Origin: Rhodopirellula sp. P2
GTDB lineage: Bacteria; Planctomycetota; Planctomycetia; Pirellulales; Pirellulaceae
Length of the DNA: 64,000 nt
Direction: 5' to 3'
Assembly (NCBI RefSeq): GCF_028768465.1
Contig: NZ_CP118225.1
Span: 1,655,001 to 1,719,000 of the forward strand
The notes beneath the pieces are model-generated. The model made no database searches. It saw only the letters and a program-made list of their open reading frames with translations, and was not told where the DNA came from. Shown here in pieces: positions 21,654 through 30,529 of the stretch (its first letter is position 1; each line of letters starts with the position of its first letter). A program made the position numbers and the translations under genes.

Positions 21654-23336
21654 ATGTCGGCGGATTCAAATGCACCCATTCGTTTGCTGATCGTTGGTGG
21701 TGTTGCGGGAGGGGCTTCGGCCGCCACCCGCGCCCGGCGGATGAATGAACAGGCCGAGATCATCCTGTTTGAAAAGGATCACGATGTCTCGTTCGCCAAT
21801 TGTGGGTTGCCCTATCACATCGGTCAGGAGATTGAGGATCGAGACGCCTTGGTGGTCGCTTCGGCTGACTTTTTGCGACGACGATTCCGGTTGGATGTGA
21901 GGACCCGCGAAGAAGTCGTTTCGATTGATCGTGCCAACCAAACGGTGACCGTGCGGCGTCACGGGGCCACGTCCGGGCAAGACGAAACGTACTCACAAGC
22001 CTATGACAAATTGATCTTGGCTCCGGGGGCTTCGCCGATCGTGCCGGATCTTCCCGGCGTTGACGCAGACAATGTGTTGACGCTCAGGAATTTGGTCGAC
22101 ATGGATCGAATCAAGGCTCATGTGGATTCCGGTGTGGTCCGCCGAGCAGTCGTGGTCGGGGCAGGCTACATCGGATTGGAAATGGTGGAGCAACTGCGTC
22201 GTCGTGGTGTCGCTGTTGACTTGGTGGAACTACGCGATCAAGTGTTGCCGTTGCTCGATCATGAAATGGCACAGCCGATCGAAGAGGCTTTGCGGCGAAA
22301 CAATGTTGAAGTGCACTTGGGTGTGGGGCTGCAGTCGATTTCGTGTGAGGGTGCAGCAGCCACTTCGGTTGGCTTGAGTGACGGGACGGAACTGTCAACC
22401 GAACTGGTGATCCTGGGCATTGGCGTCCGCCCCAATGCTGGTTTGGCGAACGAAGCTGGGTTGGAAATCGGCGGCACTGGCGGGATTGCTGTGGACGAGT
22501 TTTCTCGCACCAGCGACCCCAATATCTATGCGGTGGGGGACGTCTCCGAGCCGGTGTTTGGTCCGCTCGGGACACCGATGCGAGTGCCTTTGGCTGGACC
22601 CGCGAACCGTTCCGGCCGATTGGCTGGCGAGCATGCGGTGACGGGAGAATCCGCTGCCGCGACGCCAGTGTGGGGGACCAGCGTTGTGCGAGTGTTCGAC
22701 GTTTCGGTCGGGATGACAGGTTTGACCCGAGCCTCGGCGGAACGATGTGGGAAAGAAGCGACCAGCGTGACGATCGTTGCCAAGCATCATGCGGGTTACT
22801 TTCCCGGCGCCGAAACGATGACGCTGAAACTGGTCTATGAGCCGGGAACCGGCAAAGTCATGGGGGCTCAGTGCGTGGGCGGCGAAGGCATCGACAAACG
22901 CATCGATGTGATTGCCACCGCGATGCACTTCGGGGGAACCGCACGCGATTTAACCGGTTTGGATTTGGCCTACGCACCGCCATTTGGTTCGGCCAAGGAT
23001 CCGGTGCACATGGCTGGTTTTGCGGCCTGCAATGCACTCGATGGCATCGAATCCTTTCGCGATTCCGATGCTTCGCTCAGCGATGTTCAGGTGGTCGACG
23101 TGCGTGGTGCCACCGAGATCGAAAAGGCGCCGCTTCAGGAAGCGTCAGGGGCGATTCATATTCCGGTCGACGAACTTCGTGATCGCTTGGACGAATTGGA
23201 CCGCAACCAGCCAACGGTTGTCAGTTGTGCGGTGGGAGTCCGCGGTCACATCGCCGCCCGAATTCTGCGGCAGAACGGCTTTGATGTTCAAAACCTTTCC
23301 GGTGGGGCAACCGTTCGCAATCGCTGCTTTGGGTGA
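21654..23336 (+). CDS. CoA-disulfide reductase fused to a rhodanese domain
   Basis: This 560-residue flavoprotein has an N-terminal FAD site (LLIVGGVAGGASAATRAR), the redox cysteine in SFANCGLPY (C50), an NAD(P)H site (AVVVGAGYIGLEMVEQL), the family's C-terminal interface domain (FAD-linked YAVGDV; AYAPPFGSAKDPVH), and a rhodanese domain over about the last 90 residues with a catalytic Cys in SCAVGVRGH (about C525). Such CoADR-RHD fusions reduce CoA disulfide or CoA persulfide and handle sulfane sulfur in the cytoplasm. It is divergent from an ArsR repressor, which suggests induction by reactive sulfur or disulfide stress. Length is normal for the fusion. Confidence 0.9.
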   Translation: MSADSNAPIRLLIVGGVAGGASAATRARRMNEQAEIILFEKDHDVSFANCGLPYHIGQEIEDRDALVVASADFLRRRFRLDVRTREEVVSIDRANQTVTVRRHGATSGQDETYSQAYDKLILAPGASPIVPDLPGVDADNVLTLRNLVDMDRIKAHVDSGVVRRAVVVGAGYIGLEMVEQLRRRGVAVDLVELRDQVLPLLDHEMAQPIEEALRRNNVEVHLGVGLQSISCEGAAATSVGLSDGTELSTELVILGIGVRPNAGLANEAGLEIGGTGGIAVDEFSRTSDPNIYAVGDVSEPVFGPLGTPMRVPLAGPANRSGRLAGEHAVTGESAAATPVWGTSVVRVFDVSVGMTGLTRASAERCGKEATSVTIVAKHHAGYFPGAETMTLKLVYEPGTGKVMGAQCVGGEGIDKRIDVIATAMHFGGTARDLTGLDLAYAPPFGSAKDPVHMAGFAACNALDGIESFRDSDASLSDVQVVDVRGATEIEKAPLQEASGAIHIPVDELRDRLDELDRNQPTVVSCAVGVRGHIAARILRQNGFDVQNLSGGATVRNRCFG

Positions 23337-23381
23337 GCGAAACGAAGCTCTGGTCAATCCAAACGGTGACCGCCCCAGCGG

Positions 23382-24596
23382 TCACCGCGGTGCCGTTTGC
23401 TGTTTGCCGACGGAGAAGTCGGACAGTTCCATGAAAGAGGGTTTGCCCTCGATCGCATCGGCCATTGCCACAGCGGTTCCGCAGGCCAGGTGAATCCCGC
23501 TGCGGTAGTGCCCACCCGCGACGAACAGGCGAGACTGGTCCGGCACGCGGCCAATCATCGGGAACCCATCGAAGGTCATGGGGCGGTGTCCCGACCAGTG
23601 GGAAGCGACGCTGGCAGATTCCAATTCAGGGCAAACTCGATTCGCGAAGTGTCGCAGTCCTTGGATGACATCGTCGGTGGTTCCCGGTTCGAATCCGACT
23701 TCTTCTTCGCAGGAACCGACCAGCACGTTCCCGTCGCCTCGCGCAACCAAGTAGCGATTGCCAACGTTGAGGACGATTGGGTCCGTGAAGGTCTGGCTGT
23801 TGAGCAGCAGGATCTGACCGCGGATCGGAATCACCGAGGATTCCAATCGGGCTTCGGGGAAGATGCTGCCCAGCGAAGCGCCACCACAGAGCACCGTGCG
23901 GTCGCTTTGCAGCAGGTGCTCGGTCGCATCTCGCGATCGAATGGTCGCAGAGCAGTTCGCTGCGTTGGAGGAAATGTGGAGCAGCGTGGTGTGGGGAAGC
24001 AGCGTCACGCCTTGGCTTTGGCAGGCGGTGGCCAGGGCCGTCAGCAAGCGTGGGGGACGGATTTGGTATTCGTCAGGTGTCCACCAAGCCGCACTGGTCG
24101 GATGGGATTGGATCCACGGATTGGTTTGAGCCCAATCCTTCAATCGAGGTTGCCGGCGCAGGAGCTCTGGTTCATCGATGCGCTCGCATTCCACCGCGAG
24201 GTCGGCCCAGTACGACATCATGCCGGTCAGTGCGGAGGCTTCGCCAACCGTTTCTGCTAAGTACAGCCCGCCACAGCGAATCAGTCCTGGGTCGATGCCC
24301 GTTTGGTCCATCAGTTGTTGGCACCACAGCGGCCACAGGGTGTGGCTGAATCCGCGGAGGCGATCAATCGGGTCCGTCGCGCGATCCAAGTTGGCGGGCG
24401 GAAAGATTCCCGCGGCGGCCCAAGAGGTTCCGTGAGCAATCGGGCCTTGATCGATCACCGTCACGTTTTCGCCCCGGCGGACGAGTTCCCAGGCGATGGA
24501 AAGTCCGATCACGCCGCCCCCGACGATCAGTGTGCCGGTGGATTGGCGGTCGGAAGGGGCAGGGGCGTCGCTCGATGCGGGGTGGATGGTAGACAA
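23382..24596 (-). CDS. ThiO-like FAD-dependent glycine/D-amino acid oxidase
   Basis: This 404-residue flavoprotein belongs to the DAO/ThiO family: an N-terminal FAD site (TLIVGGGVIGLSIAWEL), an E-to-D ribose contact in TVIDQG, the ThiO-type WAAAGI segment, and the C-terminal SHWSGHRPMTFDGFPMIG and GHYRSGIHLA. ThiO makes the glycine imine for the thiazole of thiamine; other members oxidise D-amino acids or sarcosine, and no thi genes are nearby, so the substrate is uncertain. The start appears to be TTG at 24596, nine bases after the stop of the GT-A transferase, so the two are probably one operon. It converges on the CoADR gene with 45 bases between stops. Confidence 0.85.
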   Translation of the reverse strand: MSTIHPASSDAPAPSDRQSTGTLIVGGGVIGLSIAWELVRRGENVTVIDQGPIAHGTSWAAAGIFPPANLDRATDPIDRLRGFSHTLWPLWCQQLMDQTGIDPGLIRCGGLYLAETVGEASALTGMMSYWADLAVECERIDEPELLRRQPRLKDWAQTNPWIQSHPTSAAWWTPDEYQIRPPRLLTALATACQSQGVTLLPHTTLLHISSNAANCSATIRSRDATEHLLQSDRTVLCGGASLGSIFPEARLESSVIPIRGQILLLNSQTFTDPIVLNVGNRYLVARGDGNVLVGSCEEEVGFEPGTTDDVIQGLRHFANRVCPELESASVASHWSGHRPMTFDGFPMIGRVPDQSRLFVAGGHYRSGIHLACGTAVAMADAIEGKPSFMELSDFSVGKQQTAPR

Positions 24597-24605
24597 ATCA
24601 GATCG

Positions 24606-25361
24606 CTAGCTGGAAAGGATGCGGCGAAGGTCTCGTGCGAGTTCGGTGTGGGCGATGGGGGCACCGGCATTGTCGGTTGGATGTTCGATTTGATGAAGGA
24701 GGGCTGTCAAATCTTCTTCTGTGTCGATGTCTGATCGGACTGGCAGCCTGCCAATTCGCAGCCCCAGCGACTCAGCCGCCGCAACGGTGCGCTCGAAAAC
24801 CTCGCCGGTGCTCCACGGAATGTCGTTCCACAACGAGTCGAGAATGGGCTGGGCGAGAGGGCCGGATAGCCCGATCAGGTAGTAGCCGCCGTCCGCCGCC
24901 GGGCCCAGCACGAGCTCATTTTCGCGAAAGAGTCGATCGGCCTCGTCGATTTCTTCGGAAGTCAGCAAAGGGCAATCCGCTCCCATCAAAATCGCGTGAG
25001 TGCGGGGCAGAGCAGGGCGGTCGGGCAGCTGGTTGGCAAACCAGCGTCGCATGCGATCGCCCAGATCCCCGGTCCCCTGGTCGATGAGTTGCCACTTTGC
25101 CGGGGGCGGTTGGGGGAGGTGCGAGACCGATTCGAGCGGCGTGACCACCCAGTGCCGCTCATTTCCCCAGTCGCGTAGTTCGTGGAAGAGTTGGTCGAGG
25201 AATCGTTGGTGAATTCGGGCCGCTCGGTCGAATCCGATGGTGGCGCCCAGTCGTGTTTTGACCTTCCCTTGGGCTGCGACTTTGGCCATCACGCCGAGTT
25301 TGCGAACCGCCTGGCTGCGGGCCTCTTGGGATGGGTTGGAAGTCATGGGTGGAGGGGGCAT
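24606..25361 (-). CDS. DUF2064 (TIGR04282-type) GT-A fold transferase
   Basis: This roughly 251-residue protein has the DUF2064 pattern: VMAKVAAQGKVKTRLG near the N-terminus, the DxD-like MGADCPLLTSEEI, GPAADGGYYLIGL, and WSTGEVFERT. The family is a nucleotidyl- or glycosyltransferase-like GT-A fold; some members (TIGR04282) are linked to arsenosugar biosynthesis clusters. No arsenic genes adjoin, so the substrate is unknown. Three ATGs are possible; the one at 25361 is used, without strong SD support. It is the first gene of a two-gene unit with the ThiO-like oxidase. Confidence 0.8.
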   Translation of the reverse strand: MPPPPMTSNPSQEARSQAVRKLGVMAKVAAQGKVKTRLGATIGFDRAARIHQRFLDQLFHELRDWGNERHWVVTPLESVSHLPQPPPAKWQLIDQGTGDLGDRMRRWFANQLPDRPALPRTHAILMGADCPLLTSEEIDEADRLFRENELVLGPAADGGYYLIGLSGPLAQPILDSLWNDIPWSTGEVFERTVAAAESLGLRIGRLPVRSDIDTEEDLTALLHQIEHPTDNAGAPIAHTELARDLRRILSS

Positions 25362-25622
25362 GAGATTTGATTTGAAAGAGTCAAGAAACGACCACGCTCG
25401 CGACCACTCAGCGATGGCGGATTCGTTTACAATTCCGCCCTCCGCGTTTGGCAATCCAGCAATTTCGTCCTGCCAGACGTGAGTTTTTGGTTAAACTTGA
25501 TTGAGGACGCGGTCGGACGCGGATAACCTCGCCACGTCGTTGACCTCCTTTCGTTTGGCGTCTCTGCGATCGAGATCTTCACCAACGGACTTGTCTTCTA
25601 ACTGGATTTTCTTCCACACACC

Positions 25623-27155
25623 ATGGCTTCGATCACATCGGAACGATTTGTCGAGATGGTTGCACGGAGCAACTTGGTTGACGAAGCCACGCAGGAACGG
25701 TTCCTGAAAAAGGTTCGGGAAAGGTGTGAGGGCAGTTTGCCGGCCAGTTCGAAGAAGCTGGCGATGGCCTACAAAAAGGCGGGGCTGCTCACCGATTGGC
25801 ACATCGAGAAGCTGTTCACAGGGAAGTACAAAGGCTTCTTCCTTGGCAAATACAAACTGCTCGGCCACATCGGATCGGGCGGGATGAGCAGCGTTTATCT
25901 GGCTGAACACACCGGTTTGGGCGACAAACGCGCGATCAAGGTGCTGCCCAAGAAACGCGTCAACGATGCCTCGTATCTGGCTCGCTTCAAACTGGAAGCC
26001 AAAGCGATCGCGTCACTCAACCACCCCAACATTGTGTTGGCGCACGACATTGATAACGACGGTGACGTCCACTACATCGTCATGGAGTACGTTGACGGGG
26101 TGGATTTGCAGGTGTTGGTGCGCCGCGACGGACCGCTCGATTTTTCCACCGCCGCGGAACTGATTTCCCAAGCTGCTCGAGGATTGGCGCACGCGCATGA
26201 TCGCGGGGTGGTTCATCGCGATGTCAAACCAGCCAACCTGTTGATTGACAGCGATGGCCGGGTGCGGTTGTTGGACATGGGATTGGCTCTGGTGACAAAG
26301 ACCGGGGATGATGAGTCTCTGACCGTCGCCAACAACGAGAATGTTCTCGGCACGGCCGACTACCTGGCACCTGAGCAAGCTCTGAACAGTCACACGGTTG
26401 ACCACCGAGTCGACATCTATGGTCTGGGTTGCACGTTGTATTACTTGCTGACCGGCCGACCACCCTTCGCCGAAGGCACGCTGGCCCAGCGAATCGCGAA
26501 GCACCAAAACGAGATGCCCAAGGCGATTCGCGAATTGCGACCGGAATGTCCCGGCGAGCTGGAAGGGATCGTGGTGAAGATGATCCAAAAGGATCCCCGC
26601 TATCGCTATCAAAACGCCACCGACGTCGCCGAGGTGCTCAAGAAATTTGCGGCTGCCGTGCCCAAGGGCGAAATGATTCGAGTTGGGCTGGGAGAAGACC
26701 CTGGCGAAGAAAGCAGTTTGTCTTCGATGGATTTCGATAGCAGTTCGGAATCGATGGTCACCCAGTCCAATCAAGACACATTGACCAACAAAAACGATGA
26801 CACCCTGGCGAGCAGTCGTTCCAAGCTGATTCGGGAACAGAATCAAGCGGCCAGCGAAAGTGGTCGATTGGTGAAGGTGGGATCGATGGGGACACCCGCT
26901 GATATGTTGGAAGGAAGCTTTCTCGATTTGGAAGTGGAATCCGGTTACAAGGGTCCGCCCGGGCGGGCACCCAGTTCTGGAAGTCGACGTGGTGTGGGTT
27001 CGGGAATTGATCGCGGCAAGGCAGTCGACGCTCGAGCACAGCCTGGTGACAACCGGAGCAAGGGCATCGATCCGGTGTTGCTGGGGACCGTGGTGACCTC
27101 GCTGTTCGTGGCCGCACTGGCTCTGGGTTATTTCCTCGCGAAAGTGACGTCTTGA
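25623..27155 (+). CDS. Membrane-anchored Ser/Thr protein kinase
   Basis: This 510-residue Hanks-type kinase has a helical N-terminal module (about residues 1-75), a Gly loop GSGGMSSV (from G84), the ATP-binding lysine in RAIKV (K106), HRDVKPANL (HRD 198-200) and LDMGLA in place of the usual DFG (DMG at 218-220), then GTADYLAPEQ. A Ser/Asp-rich linker (about 355-480) leads to a single C-terminal membrane helix (about 487-506). There is no PASTA or other sensor domain outside. The DFG-to-DMG change keeps the metal-binding Asp and is common in planctomycete kinases. Its stop overlaps the next gene's start by four bases, so the acyltransferase is translationally coupled. Confidence 0.93.
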   Translation: MASITSERFVEMVARSNLVDEATQERFLKKVRERCEGSLPASSKKLAMAYKKAGLLTDWHIEKLFTGKYKGFFLGKYKLLGHIGSGGMSSVYLAEHTGLGDKRAIKVLPKKRVNDASYLARFKLEAKAIASLNHPNIVLAHDIDNDGDVHYIVMEYVDGVDLQVLVRRDGPLDFSTAAELISQAARGLAHAHDRGVVHRDVKPANLLIDSDGRVRLLDMGLALVTKTGDDESLTVANNENVLGTADYLAPEQALNSHTVDHRVDIYGLGCTLYYLLTGRPPFAEGTLAQRIAKHQNEMPKAIRELRPECPGELEGIVVKMIQKDPRYRYQNATDVAEVLKKFAAAVPKGEMIRVGLGEDPGEESSLSSMDFDSSSESMVTQSNQDTLTNKNDDTLASSRSKLIREQNQAASESGRLVKVGSMGTPADMLEGSFLDLEVESGYKGPPGRAPSSGSRRGVGSGIDRGKAVDARAQPGDNRSKGIDPVLLGTVVTSLFVAALALGYFLAKVTS

Positions 27156-28378
27156 CTGTTGTTCTTGATCGGCCCTACGAGTTCGTGCCGCCTTATCGCG
27201 GGAACCTCTGGCCCACTGCAATTCAAACCTTTCGATTGATTGATTGGCACCTTCGCAAGAAGGAGGCTGTGCTCGATTTCGAATGCCGGCACGCCGAGCG
27301 ATTCGCGGAATCGTTGCAAGCCGGTCACGGAATCCTGCTCGCCCCCAACCACTGTCGCTATGCCGACCCGATCGTGCTGGGATGGTTGGCTCGTGAGGTG
27401 CACACCCATTTGTACGCGATGGCCTCGTGGCACTTGTTCAACACCAACCGGTTCGAGCAATTTGCATTGCGACGAATGGGGGCCTTCAGTGTTTTTCGGG
27501 AAGGCAATGATCGCAAAGCACTCGAAACCGCGATTGACATTTTGGTCAGCGGGGAACGTCCGCTGGTGTTGTTTCCCGAAGGCACCACCAATCGCACCAA
27601 CGATGTGTTGAAACCATTGCTCGATGGCGTGTCCTTCATCGCTCGAGCGGCCGCAAAGAAGCGAGCCAAGCGAGAGAACGGGCAAGTTGTCATTCACCCG
27701 GTTGGTTTGAAGTACCTGTGCCTCGAAGACGCGCATGCCTGGGCGCACGAGCAGTTGGCGGAGTTGGAGCAAACGCTGAGTTGGTTGCCTGCGCCCGGTC
27801 CCGGGGCCATTGGGGATTTGGTGGGGCGTTTGTTTCGAGTCTCACAGGCCTACCTGGCATTGAAAGAAATTGAGTTCACCGGGCAGGCTTCGACGGGCGA
27901 GCTCAGTCCCCGGCGTGATCGTTTGATTGAGCAGTTGCTTCAGCAGTCCGAAGAACGGTATAGCTTGGTGGCGAAACCGACGGAGGATGTGCGAGAACGC
28001 GTGCGGAAGATTCGTGCGGCGGTCTCCAACACGTTCTTTGCCGCCGAGAACACGGTCCGTGACCCTGCGACTTTTCGTCGCGATGCAGAGCGCGCGGACT
28101 TGGCACAGTTTCTCCTCTCGTTTCCCGATGAATATTTGACACCGGGGAAAATCACCGACACTCGCATTGTGGAAACGATTCAACGCATTCAAGAGGCCAT
28201 TTTTGGCAAGGCGAAGGAGTCACTGCCAATGAAGGTGGTGATCGAAGTGGGAGAAGCCATTCCGGTGCCCGCCGGGCGTCCGCCACGCGGTGAAGCTGAT
28301 CCAGTGCTTTGCCAATTGCGGGACCAATTGCATACAATGGTGACATCGTTGTCCCAAGAGGCCACATTGTTGGCCTGA
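27152..28378 (+). CDS. PlsC-like 1-acylglycerol-phosphate acyltransferase family protein
   Basis: This 408-residue protein contains a PlsC acyltransferase domain (about residues 35-200) with the catalytic NH-x4-D motif (NHCRYADP, H67 and D72) and the phosphate-binding FPEGTTNR (141-148). The second half is alpha-helical and charged, without a named domain, and is longer than in ordinary PlsC. No clear membrane segment precedes the active site. The start is TTG overlapping the kinase stop (TTGA), which couples its translation to the Ser/Thr kinase. The pairing suggests kinase control of a phospholipid or ornithine-lipid acylation step; that is inference. Confidence 0.8.
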   Translation: MTVVLDRPYEFVPPYRGNLWPTAIQTFRLIDWHLRKKEAVLDFECRHAERFAESLQAGHGILLAPNHCRYADPIVLGWLAREVHTHLYAMASWHLFNTNRFEQFALRRMGAFSVFREGNDRKALETAIDILVSGERPLVLFPEGTTNRTNDVLKPLLDGVSFIARAAAKKRAKRENGQVVIHPVGLKYLCLEDAHAWAHEQLAELEQTLSWLPAPGPGAIGDLVGRLFRVSQAYLALKEIEFTGQASTGELSPRRDRLIEQLLQQSEERYSLVAKPTEDVRERVRKIRAAVSNTFFAAENTVRDPATFRRDAERADLAQFLLSFPDEYLTPGKITDTRIVETIQRIQEAIFGKAKESLPMKVVIEVGEAIPVPAGRPPRGEADPVLCQLRDQLHTMVTSLSQEATLLA

Positions 28379-28411
28379 GTCATCTCTCACTCATCTCACG
28401 CCAACACGATC

Positions 28412-29836
28412 ATGCCGTCCAAATCTCTTCGTCGTTCGAAATCCCTCACTTGTTTGGCTGGGGCGTTCGCGATCGCGGCCGGGTCGACGTTCTTTGGCGG
28501 TTGCAGCGAGCCGAAGCCGGTGGCGTTCGAGCCCAATCTCGTGCATGCGATGAAGTACGAGTTGAAAGAGGGCATCGAGATGGAACAAGCGTCCAAGGAT
28601 GCGTTCTGGATCGTGACCGAGATGTTTGGGACTCCCGACCAGCCCAAGTTGCCAGCAGCGGCGATGGAAGACGAAGACTTTGCGAGCTTGGTCTCACTGG
28701 ACAATCTGATGATGGCTTCGGGCCCCGCGGACGCGGAAGGTCGAGGGCTCTATCAAAAACAATGTGCGATCTGTCACGGCATCAGCGGCGATGGACGTGG
28801 TTCGTCCTCTGCAATTTTGAATCCGTATCCTCGGGATTACCGCAAGGGTGTCTTCAAATTCAAATCGACCGAACGGGGCGAGAAACCCACCCGAGAAGAC
28901 TTGGCGACGTTGATCAAAAACGGCATCCAAGGCACCGCGATGGTGGCTTTGCCAAAGCTGACTGACGAGCAGATCGAGGACCACATCGGCAAAGCGATCG
29001 ACACGCTGAGCGGTGAAGAAGTCGAGGCGGTCAACCAAGAAGTGATCGACCAGCAAACCGAAGCGTTGACCGATTACGTGATCTACCTGTCTTGGCGCGG
29101 CGAGTTGGAACGAACTCTGCTCGACGACGCGATCTTCGAGTTGGACTTGGAAGGTGGTGATCGGATCATCAACCCGGCTCACAAAAATTCCACCGACGAA
29201 GAAGAAAAGGAATTGTTCGACGAAGGCTGGGAGATCGCCGAAGACTACGCGTTGGAGATTGCTGACGCTTGGTTGGCAGCTCCCGACGCGGTTGTCGAAG
29301 TTCCCGAGCCACCTGCAGACCTGCCTGTCCCGGACAACTATGAAGAGTTCGTTGCATTCCAAAGCGGCGACCAGGCCGAAACCTTGGCCGAATCCGTCAA
29401 GCGAGGGCAAGAGCTGTATGTCGGCAAGATCGCTTTGTGCAGCAAGTGCCACGGCGTGAAAGGGTTGGGCGATGGGCAAACCACCGACTTCGACGATTGG
29501 ACCAAGGAATGGACGCTCGGCATCGGGATCAAGCCTGAGAACCGTGATCAGTTGATTCCTTTGCTCGCCCGTGGTGCGTTGCCGCCACTGAATGCCTCGC
29601 CACGAAACTTCACCACTGGATTGTTCCACGGGGGTGGGACCGCGAATGATTTGTACATTCGAATCACGCAGGGCATCGAGGGGTCACCGATGCCTGCGGC
29701 TACCTTTGTGGAAGGTGAATTCGAAGAGGACGATGTGTGGCACCTGATCAACTTCCTGCGTTCGCTGCAGACGCCACCGGAACCGGAAGAAGAACCCACC
29801 GAAGAGCCCAAGCCCACCGAAGTGGCCGCTCGGTAA
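28412..29836 (+). CDS. Diheme cytochrome c lipoprotein
   Basis: This 474-residue protein has a lipoprotein signal (basic RRSKS, hydrophobic core, lipobox FFGGC at C31) and two class I cytochrome c domains: CAICHGISGDG (CxxCH from about 118) and CSKCHGVKGLGDG (from about 343). A Met ligand candidate lies in GSPMPAATF. Between the domains is an acidic helical spacer. The C-terminus is Pro/Glu-rich. It would carry electrons on the periplasmic face of the membrane. Such proteins usually sit with an oxidase or alternative complex III, but none is adjacent here. It follows the acyltransferase by 33 bases and may be co-transcribed. Confidence 0.88.
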   Translation: MPSKSLRRSKSLTCLAGAFAIAAGSTFFGGCSEPKPVAFEPNLVHAMKYELKEGIEMEQASKDAFWIVTEMFGTPDQPKLPAAAMEDEDFASLVSLDNLMMASGPADAEGRGLYQKQCAICHGISGDGRGSSSAILNPYPRDYRKGVFKFKSTERGEKPTREDLATLIKNGIQGTAMVALPKLTDEQIEDHIGKAIDTLSGEEVEAVNQEVIDQQTEALTDYVIYLSWRGELERTLLDDAIFELDLEGGDRIINPAHKNSTDEEEKELFDEGWEIAEDYALEIADAWLAAPDAVVEVPEPPADLPVPDNYEEFVAFQSGDQAETLAESVKRGQELYVGKIALCSKCHGVKGLGDGQTTDFDDWTKEWTLGIGIKPENRDQLIPLLARGALPPLNASPRNFTTGLFHGGGTANDLYIRITQGIEGSPMPAATFVEGEFEEDDVWHLINFLRSLQTPPEPEEEPTEEPKPTEVAAR

Positions 29837-30529
29837 GGCGTAGGCCAGGTCCTACCTGGCTGGGTGAAATGCGCGTCCGTGATGCGCACGCGAGCGAGTT
29901 TGAACCGCACGCCTTGGCCATAGTCGCGGAGCGACGGCATTTGCATAGCCTTGGGTTTTAACCCAAGGTCTCTTTGACGCTAGACGCGCATCCAAGTCGC
30001 GGAGCGACGACAGTTGGCAGTGAGTTCGGATCCACCTGTCGCCGCTCGGGACGTTCGAAAATTAAATGGTGGCTGGCGTTTGGGTTTCGCCCCGGATGGG
30101 GCCGTCGAGGGAGTTGGGGGAGTCCCTTGCTCACGCTTCGGGTTGTGATGGGTGGTCTAAGCAGGTCGGCTGGAATGATCGGGCACAATCATGTGAGCCG
30201 TTTGGACGCTTGCCCCCGGTTGCGCGTGAAAACCGTGGCTAACGCCAACGGCTCACATACCCGATGACACCTGTGTACCTGCTTAGGCCGACTCTGACGG
30301 GCAAGAGTGCCCATCCTCCATGCGTTGAAACGTCGTTGACGACTGACTCGACAGGCCGTCACCATTGGCGTTCTGATTGCGGATGCCAAGCTTATTCCTG
30401 GATTGCACCCCGCGGCTTGGGGCCGGTGCGGGGCACCTGGACCTCGGGTTAAAACCCGAGGCTGTCGAATGTCACCGCTCCGCGGTTGGTTGGGCGACGT
30501 CTTGGCCGTCGGGCATCTCACCCGCCACT
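29837..30529. other. Repeat-rich intergenic region
   Basis: 693 bases with no credible gene. It is a mosaic of short repeats: a CCAGGT-CCT-ACCTGG palindrome (29845-29859), two copies of GTCGCGGAGCGACG (about 29922 and 29995), CCTTGGGTTTTAACCCAAGG (29949-29968) and its relative CCTCGGGTTAAAACCCGAGG (30442-30461), the short repeat at 30121-30148, and the 103-bp element at 30183-30285. One of the hairpins may terminate the cytochrome transcript. Confidence 0.75.
30183..30285 (-). repeat. 103-bp dispersed palindromic repeat, copy B
   Basis: Inverted copy of the element at 24-126, matching through both palindromic arms and both flanks, with a few substitutions and one lost T. It lies in the repeat mosaic between the cytochrome c and aspartokinase genes. 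Confidence 0.8.

Noticed and set aside
29958-30188. 76-codon minus-strand frame in the repeat-rich gap
   Set aside because: Its content is the translation of known short repeats in the gap; no ribosome site or family pattern.
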